DNA of 64,000 nucleotides from Bacteriovorax sp. BAL6_X (GTDB taxonomy: Bacteria; Bdellovibrionota; Bacteriovoracia; Bacteriovoracales; Bacteriovoracaceae). The stretch's first letter is position 1. Each line of letters begins with the position of its first letter. The notes beneath the pieces were generated by a model. It saw only the letters and a program-made list of their open reading frames with translations, made no database searches and was not told the DNA's origin. Position numbers and translations under genes: made by a program. Shown here piece after piece: positions 52,135 through 62,400 of this stretch. The stretch is taken from assembly GCF_000443995.1 (NCBI RefSeq), contig NZ_AUMC01000010.1, forward strand, positions 620,001 through 684,000, given 5' to 3'.

Positions 52135-52575
52135 CTAGAGAAATGACTTGATGATATCTTTTCGAGTGACGATACCAACTAGCTTATTATCTTTGATCAC
52201 AGGCACACGTTTGATATGTTTTTCAATCATAAATTGGATATAACCTTCAAGATCAGTCTCTTCTGTGAGTGACTTCACATTTCTTGACATGACCTCTCCA
52301 ACTCTTACTTCTTTAATTCGCTCATATGTTTTTTCAAGTTGAGTAAAATTTAAATTGTGTCCAAATGCTTGTTTTAGTTTTGCCATTGCGTGAGGGATTT
52401 CAACTTCTTTACCAACAAAGTCTGACTCTGTAATAATTCCCACGACATCACCATCTCTATTTAGAACTGGTAAAGCACTAACTCGATTATCACACATAAG
52501 CTTTGCAGCATCTCTAATTGTCTTTTCTTCTGTAATCGTAATAGGTTTCTTAGTCATTATCTTTGTGATTTCCAT
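52135..52575 (-). CDS. Stand-alone CBS-domain pair protein, paralog of the 47543 gene
   Basis: 146 residues: CBS1 IMTKKPITITEEKTIRDAAK to VGIITESDFVGKE, CBS2 VMSRNVKSLTEETDLEGYI to VGIVTRKDIIKSF. It keeps the same EIPHAMAKLKQAFGHN segment between domains as the 47543-47992 protein. Upstream of nhaC on the same strand, so it may regulate the antiporter. Ribosome binding site GAGG. Confidence 0.9.
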   Translation of the reverse strand: MEITKIMTKKPITITEEKTIRDAAKLMCDNRVSALPVLNRDGDVVGIITESDFVGKEVEIPHAMAKLKQAFGHNLNFTQLEKTYERIKEVRVGEVMSRNVKSLTEETDLEGYIQFMIEKHIKRVPVIKDNKLVGIVTRKDIIKSFL

Positions 52576-52730
52576 ATTTTCCTCGTTGTTGTAACAGAAG
52601 GTATAACGGAGGAATACATGGTTTGTGTGAGTAATTAATTTGTTAACTTAAATCAAAGAAATTTAACTTTAAAATTACTGATCGATCTGCCGATAAGAAT
52701 ACATTGGTTTTTATACGTTATTTTGTGTTG

Positions 52731-52747
52731 GTCCCGGTACGGGTCCA
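52731..52747 (+). other. Short GC-rich inverted repeat before the BCCT gene
   Basis: GGTCCCG-GTA-CGGGTCC has CCCG/CGGG as a perfect core and outer GG/CC pairs around one T-T mismatch. It lies six bases before the ribosome binding site of the BCCT gene. It may form a small leader hairpin or be an operator. Confidence 0.35.
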
Positions 52748-52765
52748 ATTAAAGGGGAGTTTGTT

Positions 52766-54745
52766 ATCAATAAGGAATCGAAATCGACGGAAGTCGTCGA
52801 ATCAACAATTAACAAGAATGTTTTCTTTACCTCAGCTTTCTTCATTCTCTTAATCACTGCTGTTGGCTCTTTTTGGCCAGGACACTTAAGTCAATTTTTT
52901 AAGGGGATACAAGCATGGTTAATTGCTAAGGCCAGTTGGGTCTATGTTTTAGCAATGGGAATCATTTTATTCACATCACTTTGGCTAATGGTAAGCCGTC
53001 TAGGTGATATTAAACTCGGCCCAGACCACTCAGAACCTAGTTATACAAACTTGTCTTGGTTTGCAATGCTCTTTTCGGCAGGGATGGGGATTGGTCTACT
53101 GTTCTTTGGGGTTGCTGAGCCAATCATGCACTTTAATTCTCCACCAGTGGGGGATCCTCAGAGTATTGAAAGTGCTCGGGAGGCAATGAAGATTACTTTC
53201 TTTCATTGGGGACTACATGCTTGGGGAGCGTATGCCCTTTTGGCCGTTTGCCTCGCTTACTTTTGTTATCGCAAAGGTTTGCCACTGCTTCCTAGATCGG
53301 CATTCTATCCTATTTTAGGAGATAAAGTTCATGGCCCACTCGGTGATATTGTCGATACATTTGCGGTTATAGGAACAATGTTTGGTGTTGCAACATCTCT
53401 TGGTTTTGGTGTTGCTCAAGTTAATGCCGGGCTCCACTACTTAATAGGTATTCCACAATCAGAGACAATTCAAGTTGGACTAATTGCTATTATTACGGCA
53501 ATGGCAACTGTTTCTGTTGTTCTAGGTCTTGATGGTGGAATTAAGAAATTATCAAATATTAACCTTGCTGTTGCTGTTTTACTTCTCGTTGCAGTCATGG
53601 TCTTAGGTGATACGGTCCATCTTTTTCAGCAGTATGTACAAAACACTGGGTCTTATCTTTCTGACATAATCTACAAAACTTTCAATCTTTATGCTTATGA
53701 GAAGAAAGAAGAGTGGATTGGTGGTTGGACACTTCTATACTGGGGTTGGTGGATTTCATGGTCACCATTTGTTGGAATGTTTATTGCTCGTATTTCAAGA
53801 GGACGTACCATTCGTGAGTTTATGATTGGAGTCCTATTTGTTCCCGCAGGTTTTACATTCCTTTGGATGACTGTTTTTGGAAACTCTGCGATCTCAATTG
53901 CACTTAAAGATACAACGGGAGAATTTGTTGCAGCTGTTACTGGTAACGTTCCGGTTGCTCTATTTCGATTTTTTGAATTCTTTCCGTTCTCGAGTGTGCT
54001 TTCAATTTTAGGTGTTATCCTAGTTGTTACTTTCTTTGTTAGTTCATCTGATTCAGGATCACTTGTAATTGATACTCTTGCCTCTGGTGGGAAGCAGGAG
54101 CCACCTGTTTGGCAAAGAGTTTTCTGGGCAGTAACAGAAGGTGTTGTCGCAGCTGTACTTCTACACTCAGGGGGTCTTGAGGCCCTGCAAACAATGACGA
54201 TTGCTTCAGCATTTCCGATGATCTTCTTGTTGTTAATCGCAGTTTATTGTTTAATAAAGTCCTTACGTAGCGATTATCTCTTACGTAATCAGGTTCTAAA
54301 TCATACAAGCTCTGTTCAATATGAGAAGGCGAGTATGACTTGGAAGGAGCACTTAAGCGCTCTCTTAAGTCACCCTAAGCACAAAGTTGCAGAAGAGTTC
54401 TTAGCTGATGTTGTTGAGCCTGGCCTTAAAGAATTACAGCAAGAGTTTATCAAAAATGGACTAGAAGCTGTTATTCGCTATGGTAAAGATGATGCAATCT
54501 CTCTTGTTATTGAAAAGGAAGGAGTTGAGGACTTTAAGTACGAAGTATACCTAAGGTCTTTCGAAGTTCCTGATTTCTTACCTGGTAATCAAGAGAAGTA
54601 TTATCGTGCAGAAGTTTTCCTACTTAGTGGAGGGCAAGAGTACGATATCTATGGTTATTCGAAAGAACAAATTGTTGCTGATGCTGTAACTCAATACGAA
54701 AAGCACTATCAGTATCTGCATTTAACGAACTCGGAGCTTGTTTAG
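52766..54745 (+). CDS. BCCT-family compatible-solute transporter, non-canonical start
   Basis: A start at the first ATG (52955) would cut off the first membrane helix. The frame stays open for 63 codons upstream to an ATC at 52766, six bases after AGGGGAG; in between there is no ATG, GTG or TTG. The added part contains NKNVFFTSAFFILLITAVGSF, the expected first helix. About 659 residues. Family motifs are FSAGMGIGLLFFGVAEPI, FHWGLHAWGAYALLA and GWTLLYWGWWISWSPFVGMFIARISRGRTIREF. The cargo is probably glycine betaine, choline or carnitine. A long soluble C-terminal tail (about 470-596 of the short form) may sense osmotic state. Confidence 0.85.
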   Translation: MNKESKSTEVVESTINKNVFFTSAFFILLITAVGSFWPGHLSQFFKGIQAWLIAKASWVYVLAMGIILFTSLWLMVSRLGDIKLGPDHSEPSYTNLSWFAMLFSAGMGIGLLFFGVAEPIMHFNSPPVGDPQSIESAREAMKITFFHWGLHAWGAYALLAVCLAYFCYRKGLPLLPRSAFYPILGDKVHGPLGDIVDTFAVIGTMFGVATSLGFGVAQVNAGLHYLIGIPQSETIQVGLIAIITAMATVSVVLGLDGGIKKLSNINLAVAVLLLVAVMVLGDTVHLFQQYVQNTGSYLSDIIYKTFNLYAYEKKEEWIGGWTLLYWGWWISWSPFVGMFIARISRGRTIREFMIGVLFVPAGFTFLWMTVFGNSAISIALKDTTGEFVAAVTGNVPVALFRFFEFFPFSSVLSILGVILVVTFFVSSSDSGSLVIDTLASGGKQEPPVWQRVFWAVTEGVVAAVLLHSGGLEALQTMTIASAFPMIFLLLIAVYCLIKSLRSDYLLRNQVLNHTSSVQYEKASMTWKEHLSALLSHPKHKVAEEFLADVVEPGLKELQQEFIKNGLEAVIRYGKDDAISLVIEKEGVEDFKYEVYLRSFEVPDFLPGNQEKYYRAEVFLLSGGQEYDIYGYSKEQIVADAVTQYEKHYQYLHLTNSELV

Positions 54746-54874
54746 CACTGACAAGAATACTTGGCATATAATTTTAGTTATTTACTAATATTGGCGCCTT
54801 TTCCTACTCAATTATTGATTTATTTAAAGATATATTAAAATTAACCGATAAGAAGAGTAGGGGAAGGTGTTTAT

Positions 54875-56335
54875 TTGAGTTCAGAATTTCGCTCACTTTT
54901 AAGAAATATATTTGGTGCTGGAGCATTAGCTGCAGTTGTTTCTTATTTTAGCTTCCTCGCTCCTGAGTCCTCAACTTCTCCTGAAGATAAAATGCTTTCA
55001 GACTCTCTTGACTCTCAAGAGAGATTCGAAGGGCAAGAAGTAGATGAATATGGACGATCAAAGCGTCGACCTTCTTCTTTTGAGGAGGAGATCAGTCGAC
55101 AATTTCCTACGAGAAAAAGAAAGAATGAAGCATCACGTGTGAATGTCGGTGGCAAGGTTGTGAGAGATCCTGCCTATGAAGCTCAGCAATTAGAAGGCTC
55201 AAGCTATGAAGAAAATTTAGGTGGTGGCAGTGGCCGTGGAAGTATTTCTGCAGGAGGCTCATATGCTGGCCCTTCAAATAGCGGTGGAGATACAGGCCAT
55301 TCTGGTGGCGATAGCTCTGGGACAAATAACTTTTCTTCTGATAGTGGTGGAACAAGTTCTACTAACTCAGTTGCTTCAATATCAAATGATGATCTTGGTG
55401 TTAAGAGTGGCTCATCAATTTCAACAACTGATGATTCGGATGACACTGATACATCTTCGTCATCATCAAATGGAAGTGGAAGCTCAAGTGATCCTGTGAT
55501 TACTCCTGTGACATGTTCTGTGGATCGTGCTGAGGGAATGTATTCAGCAACAATCAATGTAACAATCACTTGTAGTGAGAATTCAAAAATATCATATTGT
55601 TTACAAGCTGGTGGGGGATTTTGTGACCCTGTCTCAACACCTACAATATACTCTGGTCCAATTGCAGTCGGTACTGTGGATGGAGAGTTTGGCCTGTCAT
55701 ATTTTGCTGAATCATTGAGTACAACGAGCTCAACAGAGGTGGCCGAATTGACCTATCATATTGACTCAACTCCGCCAGACTTAATGGTAACATTTCCAAA
55801 AGTCTACGCACAAACAACATTTAATTCTGTATCGAATTACACTCAGTCCGCTGATTTTGGTAAATCAAACTATTATTATCATCAGATTAACTTTAAAGGG
55901 ACAAATCCAGGTGCAGGAGGTCTTAATTGGACATGTGATCAAATTTATCATGATTATAATGTTTCTGGTTTTACATCAATTGCATCGGATGTTGATGTCT
56001 CTGGCCTTGATCCGGCCACTCAACAGATTGATCAATTAATAGGAATTACTGACTTCGTAACAGGAGATAACTATATTGCAACAGTTATCGAGGATCGAAA
56101 TCTCGGGATCATTTCATGTCAGGTACAAAATGTTGTGGTAAGAGATTTTGCCATTGCGGCCTTTACGGGGACGGGAAAGACTTCCGTTATTTCTGGAGTT
56201 CGTACTACTTATGGAGGCTTTGTTGGCTATGGTCATTTCCAAGCAACTCCAAATACTTCTAATTCAGGTCAGCTAAGTAATGAGCAAGGGATTACTTCAA
56301 ATAAACAAGGGCTCTATACTATAACTCATCAATAG
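54875..56335 (+). CDS. Exported Ser/Gly-rich protein with chitobiase-C-like domain
   Basis: 486 residues from TTG, with GGGAAGGTG upstream. An N-terminal hydrophobic helix (FGAGALAAVVSYFSFLAP) is followed by a charged stretch. A low-complexity region of about 80 residues, rich in Ser, Gly, Thr and Asp, follows. Next comes a beta domain resembling the CHB_HEX_C/chitobiase C-terminal type (CSENSKISYCLQAGG to EVAELTYHIDSTPP). The last 160 residues are unassigned. First gene of a surface-protein group. Confidence 0.65.
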   Translation: MSSEFRSLLRNIFGAGALAAVVSYFSFLAPESSTSPEDKMLSDSLDSQERFEGQEVDEYGRSKRRPSSFEEEISRQFPTRKRKNEASRVNVGGKVVRDPAYEAQQLEGSSYEENLGGGSGRGSISAGGSYAGPSNSGGDTGHSGGDSSGTNNFSSDSGGTSSTNSVASISNDDLGVKSGSSISTTDDSDDTDTSSSSSNGSGSSSDPVITPVTCSVDRAEGMYSATINVTITCSENSKISYCLQAGGGFCDPVSTPTIYSGPIAVGTVDGEFGLSYFAESLSTTSSTEVAELTYHIDSTPPDLMVTFPKVYAQTTFNSVSNYTQSADFGKSNYYYHQINFKGTNPGAGGLNWTCDQIYHDYNVSGFTSIASDVDVSGLDPATQQIDQLIGITDFVTGDNYIATVIEDRNLGIISCQVQNVVVRDFAIAAFTGTGKTSVISGVRTTYGGFVGYGHFQATPNTSNSGQLSNEQGITSNKQGLYTITHQ

Positions 56336-56470
56336 GGCCGAAAGTTACACTAATTCTTGGCAGCTTTCTTTAGGTTGTGCAAATTATTCCTCTCTAAGTT
56401 ATTAAATTTCTTTTAGTTAATAAATTGACTTAAAATGTCGATACACCACTGTATTAACAGAGGAAGTTAG

Positions 56471-59400
56471 TTGTACGTTAGTCGAAAATTAATATTTATT
56501 TTAGCAATTTGTTTAGGTCTATTCTTAAATCTAAGCGCTTTTGCGTCGACAACAAAGCTTGGCTACTCTGGCCGTCTTGTCCTGACAAATGGCACACCAG
56601 TTACTGGAACTCCCGATCTTAAATTTGATCTTTTTTATTCTGGCACAACTGGAATAAATAGGGGAACTCAGACAATTAGTGCTGTTCCACTTTCAAATGG
56701 AATTTACACAGTTGAGTTAGACTTTGCTGGTATTGCAAGTGTGATCGATGCTATTCCAACAAATGAAACTTTAGTGATTCAAGTAACAGACATAACGGAT
56801 GCGATGAATCCAGTTGTCTATGATTCTCAAAATATTCTAGCAACTCCAATTGCAGTTTATGCCAATCATGCAGCTCTTGCTGAAACGATTGCAAACGATG
56901 CTGTCACTCCTGATAGCGTTGACTTCACTGGTTCTTGTTCAACAGGACAGGTTGTTTCTGTAAATGCTTCAAATGAATTTGAATGTGTGGATCAAACAGC
57001 AGCAGTTGCTGTTGATTCAACTCTTGTGAATAATGCGGGAGTCATTGGACTTCCAGCCGTTGTGACTAGTGATACTTATTATTCTGTAACAGTTGATGAT
57101 TATGGACGAGTGACAGGTGGTTCAACAACTCCTCCTTCAACGACAGCAAGTGATATTCAAGACAACTTAATTGTGGATGCTGATATCAATACGAACGCAG
57201 CGATTTCTTGGTCAAAGATTAACAAGACAGGGGCAACTCCAAGTGATGTTGGCCTAACTGTAAATAGTGCTGGCCCTCTTGGAACGACTTCTGCTGTTGC
57301 CACAGAGAATGTCGTTAAAACGTACGTCGATACTTTTGCAACTTCTGCGGCAGATGCGAAAGTTATTGATGATATGAGTGGAGTGCAAACGACAATTGCT
57401 CCTTCTGTAAATGCTGTAAAGAATTATGTGACAGCACAAACTGGTGGTATCACTTCTTCGCAGTGGACAGATTCTGGTTTGGATATTTATTTTAATACTG
57501 GTTTTGTTGGTGTAGGAACGAATACTCCTTTGGGGCCTTTACATGTTGTTGGTAGTGCTAACGATTTAAATATTATGCGCTTTGGTGCAACTGATGCTGA
57601 TATCTCGAGTCTTACTAATCTTTCTAACATGTCGGGTCTTCTTATTGCAAATGAAGGCGTCAATAATGCTTATCATTCATTTAGAATTGTAAGCGATGTG
57701 GATGCAACTCAAATTGAAAGTTTAGCAGTAACAAATGCTGGACGAGTAGGTATTGGCGTTTTAGCACCAACGCAAAAATTAGATGTTGATGGCAATATAA
57801 AAGCAACAGGAGTTTGCATTGGGGGCGACTGTCGCACAGCTTGGCCGACAGGAAATGCTGGAACCGTTACTTCTGTCACTGGTGGGACAGGGCTTACTGG
57901 AGGAACGATTACTTCCTCTGGAACTCTTGCTGTTGATGTGGGAATAACAAATGGCAAGATTGCTCAAGTTGGGGCGGGAGATAAGCTAGCTGATTCAATT
58001 ATTAATTATAACCCTGCTCTTGATGTAGCGTTAACAGGGTATGCAATAGGAGCTGCTTCTAGTGTTGTGGCAACAGATACGGTTCTAGAGGCCTTTGGTA
58101 AAATTCAGGGGCAGTTAGATGCTCACGCATCTTCGATTGCTGGTAATTCAACTTTGGTTATTAATTCAACGGCAGGAAATGAAACTGGGCAAGCCGCTTC
58201 AGTAAATGCCATGAAAAATTATGTTACAACTGAAATAGCTGGTGTTAATCAGTCTCAGTGGACAAATTCTGCAAGTGATATCTACTTTGATAGCGGACGA
58301 GTTGGTATTGGGACGAACTCGCCAATAACAGCACTTGAAGTTGATGGACAAATCACTGGTGGTTTTGGTGCAAGAACGACTTCTGGAGTTCTCGATTGGG
58401 ATGATGCAAGTAACGCAAGGCCAGGTAGTGGTTACACACTTCTAATGGGGGATGCGCCAAATGGGCCAGGCCCTTCATACTACTTCCATCCATTCTCATA
58501 TGAATACAATTCTAAAAATGGTAATGGGAATATGACTCAATATGCGATTCCTTACAATGGTACAGATATGTACCTGCGCTATCGCTATAGTGGCGTTTGG
58601 TCTGGATGGAGCAAGGTTCTAACAACAAATTCTAGTGGACGAGTCGGTATTGGAACTACAAACCCATCTGAAATGCTTGAAGTTGTCGGAAGAGTTAAAG
58701 GGACAGAGCTTTGTATCGGTGGTGACTGTCGAACTTCTTGGCCTACTGGAAGTGGTGGTACTGTTACTTCTGTTACCGGTGGAACAGGTCTTACAGGTGG
58801 AACCATTACTTCAACTGGAACTCTTGCGGTTGATGTGGGGACAACAAATGGCAAGATTGCTCAAGTTGGAGCAGGGGATAAGCTTGCGGATTCAATTATT
58901 AATTATAACCCTGCAGTTGATGTTGCTTTAACTGGCTTCTCAACTGGTGCCGCTTCAAGTGTTGCGGCAACTGATACAATCTTAGAAGCATTAGGAAAAG
59001 TTCAAGGGCAATTAAATGCTCATTCAACTTCCATTGCTGCAAACTCAAACCTTGTCATTAACTCAATGGCCGGAACAGAAACGGGGCAAGCTCCATCGGT
59101 AAGTTCGATAAAGACTTATGTTGATGATCGCGCAACTCAGTGGGCGACTAGTGGAAGTGATATTTCATTCACTGGTGGTAATGTTGGAATTGGTACAGCA
59201 TCTCCTACAAGAAAACTTCATGTTGTTGCTGATGATGCAGTCGACGGAAATGATTTTATCGCTTTATTTCAAGAGCCTGGGATTACACCTGAAGCTTCGG
59301 CGACTGTTGGTATTGCCGCTGATCGAATGGTAATGGTTCAAGGTAGTGGCGGAGCGTTTTATGGTGGTCGAGATGTCGCAAATGATATTGAGTTTGCAAT

Positions 59401-62400
59401 GGGGACAAGTATTGCAGGTGAAGCCTTTTCTGGTTCCATGACGAACCATAAGTATGGATTAAGAACAAATAATATTACGAGAATGACAATTGATGAAACC
59501 GGAAATGTCGGAATTGGAATAACGGCACCAACTGCAAAATTATCAGTTGATGGTGATGCAGAGTTTTCTGGATTCTATACTAATGAACAGGTCACTTACG
59601 CTAATTACGATTATACTAATCTTTCATATCTTCTACTTGCTAAAACATCTAGTGAAGACAAAGTCTATGGACGCATCTACGGACATCGTGGAAGTGCCAC
59701 GGCCATCCCTCGTCCTTACTTTGTTGATGTTGTGATTGATACATCTTCTGTCTATGCCGATGTAGGTGAAATCACAAATGCTTATCGAGTTGATTCAAAG
59801 ATTGCTCTGGCCGAAATTACTTATAAGGGTGAAACATGGTGGGCGCTACGCTACGATGCGGACAGTACGTTTCATGCTAATAATATTGGATTCCAAGGTT
59901 TTCGATCTCAAGCAGATGCTGATGGCTTTAAGTTCATTAATGAAGACGATGCTGATTTAACAGCTGTTTTAAATGTTAAAGAGTACTCTCGTATTCGTGG
60001 AAGCCTTTATTATACAAAAGCTGGTAACCTCGGTCTTGGAACAACAACACCTACTGAAAAATTAGAAGTTAGTGGAAACGTAAAGGCTACGGCTTTCATT
60101 GGTGATGGTTCAAGCTTAACTGGTGTTAACTCGTCATCATCTTCTAATATCGCAGATAATACAATCTCTGCTGATACTGATGTTAATGGAACTGGTGCTA
60201 TAAATTTTGAAACTGGTGGCACAACTAAGATGACGGTTGATAACACTGGAAATGTAGGTATTGGAACAAGTGCTCCAGGTGCTCTTTTAAATATTGCTTC
60301 AACAGCTCCAACATTTAGATTAACGGATACTGATCAAGGTGGAACAAATGAGCATCTTATTGTTGCAATGGATGGTGGAAATGCAACCTTTGACGTTTCT
60401 GATGCTGGTGCAGGAAGTTCGATGACTTTACAAGGTGATGGAGATGTTATCCTTGCGGAGAGTGTTGGTAGAGTTGGTGTTGGAACAACAACACCTACTA
60501 CGGCTTTAGATGTCGTGGGAACTATTAAGGGAACAAGTGTTCAATCAATTGATCCAATGTATCTTGTAGCAGCTAGTGAGTGGAGTAATACAACTTACGA
60601 CTTTTCTGATGGTGCAACAGCAACAGGAATTAATATTACTTTTGATTTTGATAGTACTGGTTCTGACCCATTTCAATTTGGCTTAGATAGTGACAATTAT
60701 TATCGTGTCTCACACGAGAGTGATAATGAGCAGACTGTAAGAAAGACTATTGCTGGTGCCTCAACTGTTCTTGGAAATGTTGGGCATACTTATGTTTCAG
60801 GTCAAAAAGGTTTAAAAGGTCATGTTAATATCACGAATAATATCATCACGTGGAAGATAACAAAGCCCAACGGTGCTTATACACAATCAAGTGGTGCTGT
60901 GGATACAGGAAGCTTACCGCTTTCAAATTTTAAAATTAGAGCTAATGCAAATCTAAGAAATGTGAAAATCTATTCGGGACAAAAAGTCGATCTCGCTGGT
61001 GGGAAGGCATTAGTTGTTGACCATACTAGTGGAAAGATTGGAATGGGTACAACAGCACCTTCTGCACGTCTTTCAATTCAACAAAATGGAGTCGCCGATA
61101 ATTATGAAGGTATTCGACTAATCGCTGATAAGAATAGTGACGGGACAAATGATGAGTATCTTGATGTTTATATCGATTCTGCAGGGAAGAAAATTATTCA
61201 AACTCAGTCTTCCGGGGCGGCAGTTCACGACCTTCTTTTAAACCCTGCTATTGGTAATGTAGGGATTGGAGTCGCAATACCACGTACAACTCTAGATGTT
61301 GGGACTGATGGTAACGTTGCAATTTTTGGTGATAATAGTTTAGATGATAAGTACATTTCTATTAGAGATAATAACCAAGGACTGTACATGGGCCTTGATG
61401 TAAGTCTTAACGGTGGAAATGGTGCAGGACTTATTCAATCAGGTCTAAGTAAGGGACTGGGATTCAAGGCCAATTCTGCAACTTTTGGTGATGCTAATCC
61501 AGACTTATATATTAATGAAGCAGCTAATATTGGAGTTGGAACAATAGCTCCTACCTCAAAGCTTGAAGTAAGACGAACTTCTGATAACGGAAGCCCAATG
61601 GTGCTCTTTCAAGACGCTACGGCCGCTAATAATACATCTGATGTTAAAATGATTGCATATCGTCCAGGTCTTGTTCTTGAAGATGCATCTCTTAATGCAG
61701 ATGATTTTAGACTTGGCCTTGATGAAGGTAAGCTTTATTTTACTTTTGATACTAATGACGACGACGCTAAGGACTTGAACTCTAACTTTGATGATGCGTA
61801 TGCAATGACGCTAACTTCCTCTAAGCAGCTTGGTATTAATACAACTAATCCTGCAGCAACTTTTCATGCCCATGGTGGTGCAAGTACTGCTGAATATCCT
61901 ACTGATACAACACAAGGAAATATCGTTTCTAAATTTTCAAATAGTAATAACGCCGTTGAGATTGGGACAAGCGGAGTCCTTAACGCCCGAAAAGCATGGA
62001 TTTTAGCAAGACATACAACAACTAGTACTTATGGACATTATTTTTCAACTCTTCATCTTCAACCTGATGTGGGAGATGATTCATATTATCGTGGGGTCGC
62101 AATTGGTCTTTCTGCTGGGGTACAACTTTCTGAAAATGGTGAGCGATTAGTGGTTAACGGAACGGCAGCAAAACCAGGTGGTGGTTCTTGGGCGACATAT
62201 TCTGATGCGCGCTTAAAAGATATTACTGGCAAATTTGATTATGGCCTAGATGCTATTATGGCCATCGATACAATTAAGTATCGTTATAAAGACAATAACG
62301 CTCTTGGTATTCTCAATGAAAGAGAACACTCTGGTTTTATCGCTCAAGATATTCAAAAAGTTATTCCAGAAGCGGTTAGAAAGACGACTGATGATTATTT

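Noticed and set aside
55204-55569. Antisense 121-residue frame in the Ser/Gly-rich region
   Set aside because: Composition is a mirror of the low-complexity coding repeat on the plus strand; no start signal.
59264-60246. Several antisense frames inside the fibre gene
   Set aside because: All arise from the repeated Gly/Thr/Val codons of the fibre and have no independent start signals.
57471-61545. Regularly recurring short DNA motif resembling a direct-repeat array
   Set aside because: The repeats encode the VGIGTxxP protein motif at irregular distances inside one frame; there are no spacers as in CRISPR.
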